From Amycolatopsis sacchari (GTDB taxonomy: Bacteria; Actinomycetota; Actinomycetes; Mycobacteriales; Pseudonocardiaceae): 64,000 nucleotides of DNA. The DNA is taken from contig NZ_FORP01000001.1 in assembly GCF_900114035.1 (NCBI RefSeq), forward strand, positions 186,001 to 250,000. The letters run 5' to 3'. Made by a program: the position numbers and the translations under genes. Of this stretch, positions 20,517 through 30,970 are shown one piece after another; within the stretch, counting starts at the first letter, position 1, and each line of letters opens with the position of its first letter. The notes beneath the pieces were generated by a model, which was not told where the DNA came from, ran no database searches, and was given only the letters and a program-made list of their open reading frames with translations.

Positions 20517-23470
20517 CAGCGCTCCCCGGCCAGCAGTTCCCACTGGGCCAGCGACAACCGCCGCCCGGAGAACGCCGTGATCCGCAACCGGTAGCGCGGG
20601 AAGGCGGCCGATGCCGTGAGCGCGAACGGCCGCGTCTGGCGGCGCCAGCGGAACGTCTCGCCCGCACGCTCGTCGAGCACCTGCCACGTCTGCCCGTCCT
20701 CGCTGCCCTCCAGCACCCACGCGGTGGGGGAGCCGTGCGCGCCCGAGGTGAGCGTGTACAGCTCCACGGGCCGTGGTGGACCGTCCACTGTGAACTCGAT
20801 CGCCGGTGGCGAGGTGAACGTGAGCTGGGTGCGGCTCGTGTCGTCGGACAGCGTGGGATGCGTCGAGCGGCCGGGCAGGTCGGCCAGCGGGCGCGGCGGG
20901 GCGTCGCCTTCGGTGAGCGACGGGGGCGGGGTGCCCCACTCGGACGGTTCCGCGGCCAGCTCGAACTCCAGCGTCGCGCCCGTGACGAGCCGGTCGTGCG
21001 ACAGCCACGCCTGCTCGTGCGGCTCGCCGTCGACCCGCAGGCGGCGTACGTACGGCCCGCTGCCGGACGTCGTGATCACCACGTGCTTTCCGTTCTCCAG
21101 TGCGATTTCCGCGCGCCGGAACAGCGGCGCGCCCAGGACGTAGCCGGGGCTGCCCACGGCGAGCGGGTACAGGCCGAGGGAGGCGAAGACGTACCAGGCG
21201 GACATCTCGCCGTTGTCCTCGTCGCCGGGGTAGCCCTGCCCGATCTCGCTGCCGAGGTAGCAGCGGGTCAGCACCTCGCGGACGACCGCCTGGCCCTTCG
21301 CCGCCGCACCCGCGTACGCGTACATCCAGGGGATGTGGTGTGACGGCTGGTTCGAATGGCCGTACTGGCCCAGCCGCACGTCGCGCGCCTCGGTCATCTC
21401 GTGGATGATCCCGCCGTAGGAGCCGGGGTTGCGCCCCGTCTCGGGCGTCGCGAAGAAAGCGTCCAATTTGGACTCCAGTGCGGCGCGGCCGCCGTGCAGG
21501 TTCGCCAGTCCCTGCCCGTCGTGCGGGACCGAGAACGCCGTGTTCCAGCCGTTGGTCTCGGTGTAGTCGAAGCCCCAGCGCGCCGGGTCGTAGTCCTGCG
21601 GGGACCAGCGCCACGCGCCGTCGCGGTGGCGGCCCTGGAAGAACCCGGTCCGCGGGTCGAAGTGGTGGACGTAGTGCAGGGCGCGCTGCCGGAAGTAGGC
21701 CGCGTCGTCGGCGCGTCCCAGCGCGGCCGCCAGGTTGGCGATGCCGAAGTCGTTGATGCACGCCTCCAGTGCCCAGGACAGGCCCTCGTGGGTGCTGAGC
21801 GGCGTGAAACCCAGGAAGATCGACTCGTGCAGGCCCTTGCGGCCGACGCCCCGGCGCGGCGGGGCGACGGTGGCGTTCCTGAGCGCCGCGTCGTAGGCGG
21901 CTTCGACGTCGAAGTTCCGCACGCCCTTGAGGTAGGCGTCGGCGAAGGCGACGTCGGAGCTGGTGCCCGTCATGAGGTCGGCGTAGCCGGGGGAGGACCA
22001 GCGCGCGATCCAGCCGCCTTCGCGGTACTGCTGCACGAAACCCTCGATCAGCTCACCGCACTTGCGTGGCGTGAGCAGCGCATACGCGGGCCAGCAGGTG
22101 CGGTAGGTGTCCCAGAAGCCGTTGTTGACCGACATCGGCCCGTCGACGACCTTCGCGCCGGTGCGGCGGCGGGTGCTGGGCCACCAGCGACGCACGACGG
22201 GGCTCGCGTGCCGCCGGCCGCGCGGGGTCTCCTCGTGGGCGGAGTTGGGGTAGAGGAACAGCCGGTAGAGGCCCGAGTAGAAGGTGGTCAGCTGGTCCTC
22301 GGTCGCGCCGTCCAGCTCGATCCGCCCGAGCAGGTCCTGCCACGCCTGCCGCGCGTCCTCCCGCACCTGCTCGAACGTCGTACCGGCCGGGATCTCGGCG
22401 TCGAGGTTGCGCCGGGCCTGCTTCGCGCTGATCAGCGACGTCGCGATGCGCAGCTGGACGGTGGCGGTGCCGAACGCGAGCGCCTTGCCGTCGCGGCGGC
22501 CCGGCCGGTCGAATGCGCCGTGCACGAACATCCGGCGCGCGCCCACGGACAGGCGGCTGCGTACCCACGTGTAGCCGGTGACCGTGCCGCGTTTCGGGTC
22601 CACGCGGATCCCACCGCGCTTGCAGGCGAACCGGATCTTCGCCTCGCCGGGGAAGGTGAAGCGGAACACCGCGGCGTGGTCGGCCGGCGCGAGGTCGACG
22701 GTGAGCCCGCTGTCGAACCGCACGCCGTAGTGGTGCGGCCGGCCGGTCTCGTGCTCGTGCGTGAACGCGAGATCGCCTTCGGGGATGACGTGGAAGGTGT
22801 GCCGGTCACCCATCCAGGGGCTGGGCTGGTGGCTGAGCGCGAAACCCGCCAGGCGAGGGCGGTTCGTGGCGTCGTTGCGGCGGTGGTACTCGTACAGCCA
22901 GGTCGTGGACGACGCGTCGGTGACCGGGGTCCAGAAGTTGAAGCCGTGGGGCACCGCGGTGGCCGGGAACGTGTTGCCGCGCGAGAACTCCGAGCTGGAA
23001 TGGGTGCCGCGGGTGGTGCGCACCCAGTCCACCGGGTCCCGCCGCCGCGGCGGCCGGTCGCTGATGCGGACGTCGTCGAGCCAGCCCGCGTCGTCCCCGC
23101 CCGCGAGCACGATCGCCCGCACCCGCCCCGGTGGCAGCGGGCGGCGGACGAGGTTCCACTGGTCCGGGTAGAGCGCCTTCGGGTCGAGCACGTCCGTCAG
23201 GGTGCTGCCGTCGTCCAGCTCCACATCCAGCGCCACGGAGGTGCCCCGCTCGGGGAAGACCACATAGGACAGCCCGGTGTGCTCACCAGCCGGGACGTCC
23301 ACGTCGAACAGCCGCACCCGGCCAGGCCGGTCGTACCGCAGCGCCCGCAGCCCGGTGAACCCCACACCCGCCTTCGCGGTGGGCGACTCCGCGGGCCCGG
23401 CCCCGATCTCCCCGGCGAGCGGAACGGGATCCCCCTCTTCGAAGGACGAAAAGAACCGGTCGGCGATCAC
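20516..23470 (-). CDS. GH92 family alpha-mannosidase, cytosolic form
   Basis: A 984-residue glycoside hydrolase of family 92 (calcium-dependent exo-alpha-mannosidase). It has the N-terminal GH92 beta-sandwich and the catalytic (alpha/alpha)6 barrel, with the acid/base motif QGYPGDEDNGEMSAWY and the HSNQPSHHIPWMYAYAG block. A C-terminal F5/8-like region follows. There is no signal peptide: the start (GTG at 23470) leads straight into the domain, so the enzyme would stay in the cytosol. The secreted paralogue at 24420-28184 shares most of the fold. It is followed by the FUSC and mdh genes. Confidence 0.9.
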
Positions 23471-23608
23471 GGCCCTACCGTAACCCGCTCCGGTTGCCCG
23501 GCGAGGTATCTGACCCGTCCTATCGGGTCGTGGTGCCCCGGCACGGCCAGGCGGCGCGTCCGGCGGGAGAAAGATCGAAACCTGGAGGAAACCACGGAGA
23601 GGAAGCCC

Positions 23609-24403
23609 ATGTCCACCGAACTCGGGAACGAGTACATCTTCAACGGAAGGCACGTGGCGGACGTCCCCCGGCGGCTCCGCGCGCTCGAGGAGAGCTACGA
23701 CCCCGGGACGGTCGGCAGGCTGGAGCGGCTCGGGGTGGGCGCCGGCTGGCACTGCCTGGAGGTGGGTACCGGAGCGGGGTCGGTGACCCGCTGGCTGAGT
23801 GACCGCGTCGGCCCGGCGGGCCGGGTGCTCGCGGCCGACCTCGACACGTCGTTCTTCACCGGGGAGGGCCTGGACAACGTGGAGGTCCGGCAGCTGGACC
23901 TCCGCTCGGAGCGGCCGCCCGAAGGGGAGTTCGACCTGGTGCACGCCCGTCTGGTGCTCGGCCACCTCCCGGAGCGCGATCGGGTCCTCGATGCGCTCGT
24001 CGCGGCGCTGCGGCCGGGCGGCTGGCTGCTGGTGGAGGAGGCCGAGGAGTTTCCCTTCCACGGCATGGGCGACGGGCTGCACCGCGAGGTCGTGCTGGCG
24101 GCGCTGGCCGCGATGGAGACCGCCGGGTTCACGGCGAAGTGGGGGCGGAAGTTGCCCGCCCTGTTCCGGGCGCGCGGGCTGGAGGACGTCTCCGCGGTCG
24201 TCGAGGCGCCCATCGTCCCCGGCGGCTCGTCCGGGCTGGAATGGCTGCGGCTCTCCATCGATCAGCTGATCCGCGGCGGCCACCCGATCCAGGTGCACGG
24301 CCGCGGTGGGTACGAGCAGTGGCGGCGGAAGAGCGAGGACCCGGACACCTGGCTGGTCAGCCTCCCGCTGGTCGCGGCCCAGGGGAGGGCGGCCCGCCGG
24401 TGA
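23609..24403 (+). CDS. SAM-dependent class I methyltransferase
   Basis: A 264-residue Rossmann-fold methyltransferase. Motif I is LEVGTGAGSVTRWLSDRVG, the acidic residue at the end of strand 2 is in VLAADLD, and motif post-I continues in VEVRQLDLRSE. The methyl acceptor is not identifiable. It lies as a single plus-strand gene between two minus-strand GH92 genes, with an ATG at 23609 preceded by a GAGAGGAA Shine-Dalgarno. It ends 16 bp from the end of the second GH92 gene. Confidence 0.88.
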   Translation: MSTELGNEYIFNGRHVADVPRRLRALEESYDPGTVGRLERLGVGAGWHCLEVGTGAGSVTRWLSDRVGPAGRVLAADLDTSFFTGEGLDNVEVRQLDLRSERPPEGEFDLVHARLVLGHLPERDRVLDALVAALRPGGWLLVEEAEEFPFHGMGDGLHREVVLAALAAMETAGFTAKWGRKLPALFRARGLEDVSAVVEAPIVPGGSSGLEWLRLSIDQLIRGGHPIQVHGRGGYEQWRRKSEDPDTWLVSLPLVAAQGRAARR

Positions 24404-24419
24404 CCGGGTCCGCGCTCGT

Positions 24420-27400
24420 TCAGCGCGCCTTGCCCAGCAGCTCCACCTCCGCGAGGGTCACCTGGCCGGTGAACTGCAGCCGGTAGCTCGTGTAGCTGCC
24501 CGGGTGCGCCACCTGGAACGGCCGCGTCTGGTCGCGCCACTGGAACGACTGGCCGCTGCGGCTGTCGAGCGTCGTCCAGTGCTGTCCGTCGTTCGAGCCG
24601 CTGAGCACCCAGGCGGCCGGGTCGGCCCCCGCCTGCTTGCCCGAGGTCAGCGTGTACGACGACACCGGGTTCCCCGGCGCGGCCAGCTGGTAGGTCACGG
24701 TCGTGGCCTGCGCCTCGGTCTTCGACGTGTTGTCGAACAACGCGGCGTCCGAGCCGGTGCCCTTGCCGGGGCCGGTCACGTCGGCGAGCGGCTGCGGCAC
24801 CTGGTCGCCCTTGGTGATCGACGCCGGGGCGTCGCCGGGGCCGGTGCCCCACTTCGACGGGTTCGGGCCCATGTCGAAGTCGAGCGTGCCGCCGTGGGAG
24901 ATCAGGTCCGCGGGCAGCGACGTCGAGGTCCACGGCCTGCCGTTGACCCGCAGGCCCTGCACGTAGACGTTCTTCGCGTTGTTCTTCGGCGCGTTGATCA
25001 CCAGGTCGCGGCCGGGCAGGTGGAGCGTGGCCTTGGTGAACAACGGGGAGCCGACCGCGTAGTTCGGGCTGCCCATCTGCAGCGGGTAGAAGCCCAGGGC
25101 GCTGAAGATGTACCAGGCCGACATCTCGCCGTTGTCCTCGTCACCCGGGTACCCCTGGCCCAGCTCGCTGCCGACGTAGAGGCGTGAAAGCGCTTCCCGC
25201 ACCTTCGCCTGCGTCTTGAACGGCTGACCGGCGTAGTCGTACATGTAGAGGATGTGGTGCGAGGGCTGGTTCGAATGCCCGTACTGGCCCATCCGCACGT
25301 CCCGCGCTTCGCGCATCTCGTGGATGATGCCGGTGTACGAACCACGGAAGGTCGCGGTTTCGGGCGTGGCGAAGAACTGGTCGAGCTTGTTCGCCAGGCC
25401 CTGCTTGCCGCCGTAGAGGTTCGCCAGGCCCTGCCCGTCCTGCGGCACGGTGAACGCCATGCCCCAGCCGTCGGTCTCGGTGTAGTCGCCGCCCCAGTTG
25501 CGCGGGTCGTACTGGCCCGCCGGCAGCCGGAAGCTGCCGTCCGGGTTGCGGCCCTGGAAGAAGCCGACGCTCGGGTCGAACATCGTCACGTAGTTCTGGG
25601 CGCGGTTGAGGAAGTAGGTGTAGTTGTCCAGGTACTCCTGCTTGCGCGGGTCGTTCGGCCGCGCCTGGTCGTAGAGCTTCTTCGACATGTTCGCGATGCC
25701 GAAGTCGTTGATGTAGCCCTCGAGCGCCCACGACATGCCCTCGCCCGTGGTGGTGGGGGTGTAGCCGAGGAAGATCGAGGTGTCCAGCCCCTTGCGGCCG
25801 ACGGCGTCGTTCGGCGGGAGCACGGTGGCGTTCTTGACCGCCGCGTCGTAGGCCGACCGGACGTCGAAGTTGTCGATGCCCTTGAGGTAGGCGTCGGCGA
25901 AGGCGACGTCGGAGCTGGTGCCGGTCATCAGGTCGGCGTAGCCGGGGGAGGACCAGCGGGAGATCCAGCCGCCGTCCCGGTACTGCTGCACGAACCCGTC
26001 GATCATCTTGCCCGCCATGTCCGGCGAGAGCAGGTCGTACGCCGACCACGTGGTCCGGTAGGTGTCCCAGAACCCGTTGTTGACGTACATCGTGCCGTCC
26101 TTCACCCCGGCACTGACGGGGCTCTGGTACTGGTACTTCGGCTGCCGCGCGGTGCCGGTGTTCTCGAAGCCCGAGTTCGGGTAGAGGAACAGCCGGTAGA
26201 GGTTGGAGTACAGCGTGGTCAGCTGGTCCTGGCTGGCGCCCTCGACCTCGATCACGCCGAGCTGCCGGTCCCACGCCGCCTGTGCGGCGTCCTTCACCGA
26301 CTCGAACGACGCCCGCGGGGCGATCTCCAGCGCCAGGTTCCGCTTCGCCTGGTCGAGGCTGATCAGCGAGGTCGCGATCCGCATCGTGACGGTCTTCGAG
26401 GCGAACTTGAGGTAGCCGCGCACGTTGTCCCGGCCGTCGCCCGGCAGCATCGCGCCGGTGGTGGGCGCCTGGTCGAACGTGGCGTACACGTACATCCGGG
26501 TGGCACCGGCGGAACCGGCGTTCACGTCGGAGTAGCCGGACAGCGAGCTCGTCGCGGGGTCGAGCGTGAGCCCGCCCTCGTTGCGGATGTTGTCGAAGAC
26601 GAGGTTCGCGTTCCCGTCGGGGAAGGTGAACCGGAACATCGCCGCGTGGTCGGTGGGCGCGATCTCCCCGCGGATGCCGTTCTCGAACCGCACGCCGTAG
26701 TAGTACGGGCGCGCGGTTTCGTTCTCGTGCTTGAACGGCAGCGCCCGCGCCGTGCGGTTGCCGTCCGGCACCCCGGCCGTCGCCGAGGGCATGACCTGGA
26801 ACGTCTGGCGGTCGCCCATCCACGGGCTCGGCTCGTGGCTGAGCCCGAACGCCTGCAGCGTCGGCAGGTTCTGGTCGTTGTTGGACTCGTGGTAGCGGTA
26901 GAGCCAGTTGTCGGCCCCCGCGTCGGTCACCGGGGTCCAGAAGTTGAACCCGTGCGGCAGCGCGGTGGCGGGGAAGTTGTTGCCCCGCGAGAAGTTGCCG
27001 TTCGCGTTGGTGCCGCGGGTGGTGAGCACGTTGTCCGACAGCCGCGCGGCCGGACGCTGCGGCACGGGCGCGATCTGCACGTCGTCGACCCAGCCGTTGA
27101 AGCTCGCCGGGCCGTTCGCGTTGTCGTAGCCGAGGATGATCCGGTCGACCGTCTTACCGCGCGCGACCTTGCCCAGCTGGGCGCGAATCAGGTTCCACTG
27201 GTTGGTGTAGAGCGCTTTCCCGGCGCCCTGGCCCTGCGGGGACAGCGTGAACCCGTACTGGTCGGTGGCGCCGAGGTCGCTGAGGTACGTGCCGTCGGTG
27301 AACGCGAGGTCGACGGCGACGTTCGTGCTCGGGTACTTCAGGTCCGCCCCGGTGAACTCGGGGAAGATCTTGTACGACAGCTCGGTGTCCGGGCGCACCG

Positions 27401-28184
27401 GGATGTGCACGTCGAACATCGTGTTGTACGAGTAGCCGCGGCCCTCGCTGGTCTGCGTGCCGGTGTAGTGGAAGGCGTGCAGCCCCGTGTAGCCCGCGCG
27501 CGGCTTGTTGCTGTACCCGCTCGCCGGGCCGCCGTCGGGGTAGCTGCGCATGTGCGGCAGCGGCGGCGGGGCCGGTTCGTCGTTGGCCAGCAGCAGTTCC
27601 GACAGCTGCAGGATCGGGCCGCCGTTGTTCGCGGTGACCTCCAGCCGGAAGTACTGGTAGGTGACCGGACCGCCGAGCTGGTAGGTGTGGGTCTCCAGGC
27701 GTTCCCCGAGGCTCTGCCCGGACTGCTGGTCGATCGTCGTCCAGGTCTGGCCGTCGGCGGAGCCCTGCAGCGTCCAGTCCTTCGGGTCGCGCTCGGGGGC
27801 GTCGTTGCCCGCGGTGAGCGCGTAGTGCGTGATCGAGACCGGCTCGGAGAACTGGAACCGCACCCAGCCGGTGGGTTCCCACGCCAGCCACTTGGTGTCG
27901 GGGTTCGCGTCGACGAGGTTGACCGCGACCTCGTTGCCGCCGGTGTTCTCGTCGCTGGCGGTGACCTGGGTGATCTTGCCCCTGACGTCGCCGGGGACGA
28001 CGGAACCGTTGGCGCCGTTGACCCCCGACGCGCGCTCGGCCGTGTCGACGGCGGGCTGCGGGTCGCCGGGCTCGAAGGAGGAGGAGAAGCTCGCGATCGC
28101 GGGGGCGGCCGCCGCCGAGGGCACGGCGGCCAGCCCCGCCACGAGGGCGGCACACGCCACGAACACTGCGCTGGTTCGGACCAT
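24420..28184 (-). CDS. GH92 family alpha-mannosidase, secreted, with discoidin-like domains
   Basis: A 1254-residue secreted enzyme. A Sec signal peptide (about 1-27, ending AAVPSAAAA) is followed by an N-terminal F5/8-type carbohydrate-binding domain (about 65-200), the GH92 N-terminal sandwich, and the catalytic barrel with QGYPGDEDNGEMSAWY and HSNQPSHHILYMYDYAG. A second discoidin-like domain closes the protein. It removes alpha-mannose from outside glycans, for example fungal mannans or glycoproteins. It probably arose by duplication with 20516-23470, with the signal and extra domain gained or lost. Confidence 0.93.
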   Translation of the reverse strand: MVRTSAVFVACAALVAGLAAVPSAAAAPAIASFSSSFEPGDPQPAVDTAERASGVNGANGSVVPGDVRGKITQVTASDENTGGNEVAVNLVDANPDTKWLAWEPTGWVRFQFSEPVSITHYALTAGNDAPERDPKDWTLQGSADGQTWTTIDQQSGQSLGERLETHTYQLGGPVTYQYFRLEVTANNGGPILQLSELLLANDEPAPPPLPHMRSYPDGGPASGYSNKPRAGYTGLHAFHYTGTQTSEGRGYSYNTMFDVHIPVRPDTELSYKIFPEFTGADLKYPSTNVAVDLAFTDGTYLSDLGATDQYGFTLSPQGQGAGKALYTNQWNLIRAQLGKVARGKTVDRIILGYDNANGPASFNGWVDDVQIAPVPQRPAARLSDNVLTTRGTNANGNFSRGNNFPATALPHGFNFWTPVTDAGADNWLYRYHESNNDQNLPTLQAFGLSHEPSPWMGDRQTFQVMPSATAGVPDGNRTARALPFKHENETARPYYYGVRFENGIRGEIAPTDHAAMFRFTFPDGNANLVFDNIRNEGGLTLDPATSSLSGYSDVNAGSAGATRMYVYATFDQAPTTGAMLPGDGRDNVRGYLKFASKTVTMRIATSLISLDQAKRNLALEIAPRASFESVKDAAQAAWDRQLGVIEVEGASQDQLTTLYSNLYRLFLYPNSGFENTGTARQPKYQYQSPVSAGVKDGTMYVNNGFWDTYRTTWSAYDLLSPDMAGKMIDGFVQQYRDGGWISRWSSPGYADLMTGTSSDVAFADAYLKGIDNFDVRSAYDAAVKNATVLPPNDAVGRKGLDTSIFLGYTPTTTGEGMSWALEGYINDFGIANMSKKLYDQARPNDPRKQEYLDNYTYFLNRAQNYVTMFDPSVGFFQGRNPDGSFRLPAGQYDPRNWGGDYTETDGWGMAFTVPQDGQGLANLYGGKQGLANKLDQFFATPETATFRGSYTGIIHEMREARDVRMGQYGHSNQPSHHILYMYDYAGQPFKTQAKVREALSRLYVGSELGQGYPGDEDNGEMSAWYIFSALGFYPLQMGSPNYAVGSPLFTKATLHLPGRDLVINAPKNNAKNVYVQGLRVNGRPWTSTSLPADLISHGGTLDFDMGPNPSKWGTGPGDAPASITKGDQVPQPLADVTGPGKGTGSDAALFDNTSKTEAQATTVTYQLAAPGNPVSSYTLTSGKQAGADPAAWVLSGSNDGQHWTTLDSRSGQSFQWRDQTRPFQVAHPGSYTSYRLQFTGQVTLAEVELLGKAR

Positions 28185-28259
28185 GAGCCGAAGCTCAGCG
28201 CGGCAACCCCTGGTGCGTCAAGGATTCCGGCGAAACCTGGCCGAAACAGGACAGGCCGG

Positions 28260-29549
28260 TCACACCGACGAAAGTAGGTGCCCCAGCACGCGCTTACCGA
28301 ACCGGAGGCCCTCGACGGGCACCCGTTCGTCGACGCCGTGCGCCATCGCGTTGTACGGGTAGCCCTCCGGCACCCACAGCGGCGCGAAGCCGTAGCAGTT
28401 GATCCCCAGCGGGCTGAACGCCTTCGCGTCCGTGCCGCCGCCCATGCAGAACGGCACCACGACGGCCTCCGGGTCCTCCGCCCGCAGCGCCGCCGCCATC
28501 GCCTCGAACCACGGCGAGTCCACCGGCGCCTGCACCGGCGGCTGGTGTGCCACGAACTCACGCTCGACGTGCGGCCCGAGCAGGCTGTCGATCGTCGCGA
28601 ACAGGTCCTCCTCGCTGCCCGGCAGCACCCGCGTGTCCAGCTGCGCCTGCGCCACGCTCGGGATCACGTTCACCTTGTACCCGGCGTCGAGCATCGTGGG
28701 CGTGCAGCTGTTGCGGACCGCGTTCTCCACCAGCGCCGCGGCCGGGCCCAGCCTGGCGAGCGTACCGTCCACATCGGACAGATCGACCGAGACGCCGAGC
28801 GCCTCGCCGGCCCGCCGCAGGAACGCCTCGACGGTCGGGGTGAGGTGCACGGGCCAGCGGTGTGCGGCGATCCGGTGCAGCGCGTCGACCAGGTGCACGA
28901 CGGCGTTGTCGTCGTTGCGGCGTGAACCGTGCCCGGCGCGGCCACGGGCGGTCACCCGCATGTGCGCGGTCCCGCGTTCGGCGGTGCCCACCGGGTACAG
29001 CCGCACGGTCCGCCCGTCCGCCGCCGGCGCGTGGTAGGTGTAGCCGCCGGTTTCGCTGATGGCGGCGGCGCAGCCGTCGAAGAACTCGCGGTGCTCGGCG
29101 GCGAGCCAGTGCGCGCCCCACTCGCCGCGGTCCTCCTCGTCGGCCACGAACGCCAGCACCAGCTCCCGCCGCGGGCGCAGCCCGTCGGAGAGCAGCGACA
29201 GCACCATGGCGCAGAAGTCCTTCATGTCCACCGTGCCGCGGCCCCACAGGAAACCGTCGCGGACCTCGCCGGAGAACGGGTGCACCGACCAGTCCACCGG
29301 GTCCGCGGGCACCACGTCGAGGTGGCCCTGGATCAGCAGCGGCGGCAACGCGGGGTCGGTGCCCGGCACGCGCGCCAGCACGTTCGCCCGCCGTGGCGCG
29401 GACTCCAGGATCTTCGGCTCGATGCCCGCCTCCGACAGCACCCCCGCGACGAACTCCGCCGCCTCGCGCTCGCCCTCCGAGTCCCCGTGCCCCCGGTTCG
29501 TCGTGTCGAACCGCACCAGCTGGGCGCACAACTCCACCACGTCAGCCAT
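28260..29549 (-). CDS. M20 family metallopeptidase
   Basis: A 429-residue di-zinc hydrolase with QGHLDVVPAD, WGRGTVDMKD, ADEEDRGEWGA and the late MAHGVDERVPVEG block. It is a paralogue of 9256-10569. The lid domain contains ARGRAGHGSRR, the usual position of the dimer-contributed His. Substrates may be N-acyl amino acids or dipeptides. It overlaps the M55 D-aminopeptidase gene by 8 bp, so the two are coupled. This pairing hints at processing of D-residue or acylated peptides, but this is inference. Confidence 0.88.
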   Translation of the reverse strand: MADVVELCAQLVRFDTTNRGHGDSEGEREAAEFVAGVLSEAGIEPKILESAPRRANVLARVPGTDPALPPLLIQGHLDVVPADPVDWSVHPFSGEVRDGFLWGRGTVDMKDFCAMVLSLLSDGLRPRRELVLAFVADEEDRGEWGAHWLAAEHREFFDGCAAAISETGGYTYHAPAADGRTVRLYPVGTAERGTAHMRVTARGRAGHGSRRNDDNAVVHLVDALHRIAAHRWPVHLTPTVEAFLRRAGEALGVSVDLSDVDGTLARLGPAAALVENAVRNSCTPTMLDAGYKVNVIPSVAQAQLDTRVLPGSEEDLFATIDSLLGPHVEREFVAHQPPVQAPVDSPWFEAMAAALRAEDPEAVVVPFCMGGGTDAKAFSPLGINCYGFAPLWVPEGYPYNAMAHGVDERVPVEGLRFGKRVLGHLLSSV

Positions 29550-30369
29550 AGATCCCCTGTACCGCGCCCGCGGCGATCGCCGTGACCACCTTGAACGCCT
29601 TCATCGCCTCGGTCATGTCCGCTGCCTCGAAGCCGACCCTACGCACCCCGGTCTGCTCCACCGTGGGCACCACGGCGGCGGCCTGCGCGAGGTGGCTCGC
29701 GTCGAACTCCACCTCGATGCGGTGCGGGTGCCGCCGCGCGTCACCACGGCCCGCCCTGGACATCGCGCGCTCGGCGGCGACCTTCAGCGCGGTGGCCGTC
29801 CGCTGCGGCGGGGTGCAGATCGCGGCGTAGCGGCTCACGCACTCCTTCACCGCGACACCGATCGCCTCGGGCGCGTAGTCGCGGGCGTCGTCGCACGTCT
29901 TGTCGTCGCCGGTGACCATCAGCACGGGCACGCCGTACTCGGCCGCCAGCGCCGCGTTGAGCCGCCCCTCGCTGGCCGGCACGCCGTCGAGCCAGACTCC
30001 GGTGATCTGGTTTTCCAGGTACGTGTGGGACAAAACCCCGTCACCGCCGGCACCGGCGTGGTAGCCGAGGAACACCACGCCGTCCACGCCGGAGTCGATG
30101 CCCTGCATCATCGACAGCGGCTTGTGGCGGCCGGTGAGCATGCGGGCGCGCGGGTCGAGGTCCTCCAGCAGCAGGTTGCGCTGGGACGAGTGCGCCTCGT
30201 TGACCAGCACGTCGCTCGCGCCGCCCTCGTGCAGCCCCGCGATCGCGGCGTTGACGTCCCCGGTGAACAACCGCCGGAAGCGCTGCCACTGCTCGGTGCC
30301 CGGGATCACGTCGTCGGTCCACGTGACGCCCGTGGCGCCCTCCATGTCGGCGGAGATCAGGATGCGCAT
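29542..30369 (-). CDS. M55 family D-aminopeptidase (DppA-like)
   Basis: A 275-residue zinc peptidase. The family start is visible as MRILISADMEGATGVT, where Asp8 and Glu10 are metal ligands. Further ligands are in VNEAHSSQRN, FLGYHAGAGG and LSHTY. DppA of Bacillus subtilis forms a decameric self-compartmentalising D-aminopeptidase that releases D-amino acids from peptides such as D-Ala-D-Ala. The ATG at 30369 is the standard start. The M20 gene follows with an overlap, suggesting a two-enzyme operon. Confidence 0.9.
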   Translation of the reverse strand: MRILISADMEGATGVTWTDDVIPGTEQWQRFRRLFTGDVNAAIAGLHEGGASDVLVNEAHSSQRNLLLEDLDPRARMLTGRHKPLSMMQGIDSGVDGVVFLGYHAGAGGDGVLSHTYLENQITGVWLDGVPASEGRLNAALAAEYGVPVLMVTGDDKTCDDARDYAPEAIGVAVKECVSRYAAICTPPQRTATALKVAAERAMSRAGRGDARRHPHRIEVEFDASHLAQAAAVVPTVEQTGVRRVGFEAADMTEAMKAFKVVTAIAAGAVQGIYG

Positions 30370-30627
30370 GGTCCGCGACCCTACCGGGGCGCGAGCCCGG
30401 CTCCCGGCTCGTGCGCGGGTGGGCCGGTCCGGTCGCTCGGGGGGCTGACGCGACCGGGCCGGCTACCCGGAAGGACAGGCGCACCGAGCGTGGCGCCGCT
30501 GTGGTGACCTGCCCGCAGGGTTGGAGGGGCGGAACCCGCGATCGGGACGCCGCCGGCGGCCAGACCACACGATCGAGTGACGGGTGCGATGATCGGCGGG
30601 ACAGCTCGAACCGACGCGAGGAGTGAG

Positions 30628-30957
30628 ATGACCAGCGAGAACCCCGTCGTGGTGGTGGCCACCGCCGAGGCGAGCCCGGGCAAGGAGGACGAGGTCGAGC
30701 AGGCGTTCCGCAAGGCCGTGCGGGCCGTGCACACCGAGCCGGGCTGTCTGCTCTACGCGCTGCACCGCGACCCGCGCTCGCCCTCGACGTTCGTGATGGT
30801 CGAGAAGTGGGCGTCCGCGGAGGCGCTGGCCACGCACGGCAAGGCCCCCGCGCTGGCCGAGCTGGGCGGCGTGCTCAAGGGGCTGCTGGCGCGGCCGCTG
30901 GAGGTGCGCACGCTCACCCCGCTGCCCGAGGGCGACGAGCGGCTCGGCCAGGTCTGA
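30628..30957 (+). CDS. Antibiotic biosynthesis monooxygenase (ABM) domain protein
   Basis: A 109-residue ferredoxin-like fold protein of the YgiN/ABM type. The pattern VVVATAEASPGKEDEVEQAF, EPGCLLYALHRDPRSPSTFV and EKWASAEALATHGKA is characteristic. Members are cofactor-free oxygenases or quinol-linked enzymes; the substrate is unknown. The ATG at 30628 follows GCGAGGAGTGAG. It is a single gene between the M55 operon and the NlpC/P60 gene. The 258 bp before it hold no gene or clear motif. Confidence 0.85.
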   Translation: MTSENPVVVVATAEASPGKEDEVEQAFRKAVRAVHTEPGCLLYALHRDPRSPSTFVMVEKWASAEALATHGKAPALAELGGVLKGLLARPLEVRTLTPLPEGDERLGQV

Positions 30958-30970
30958 CGCCTTTCTCCCG

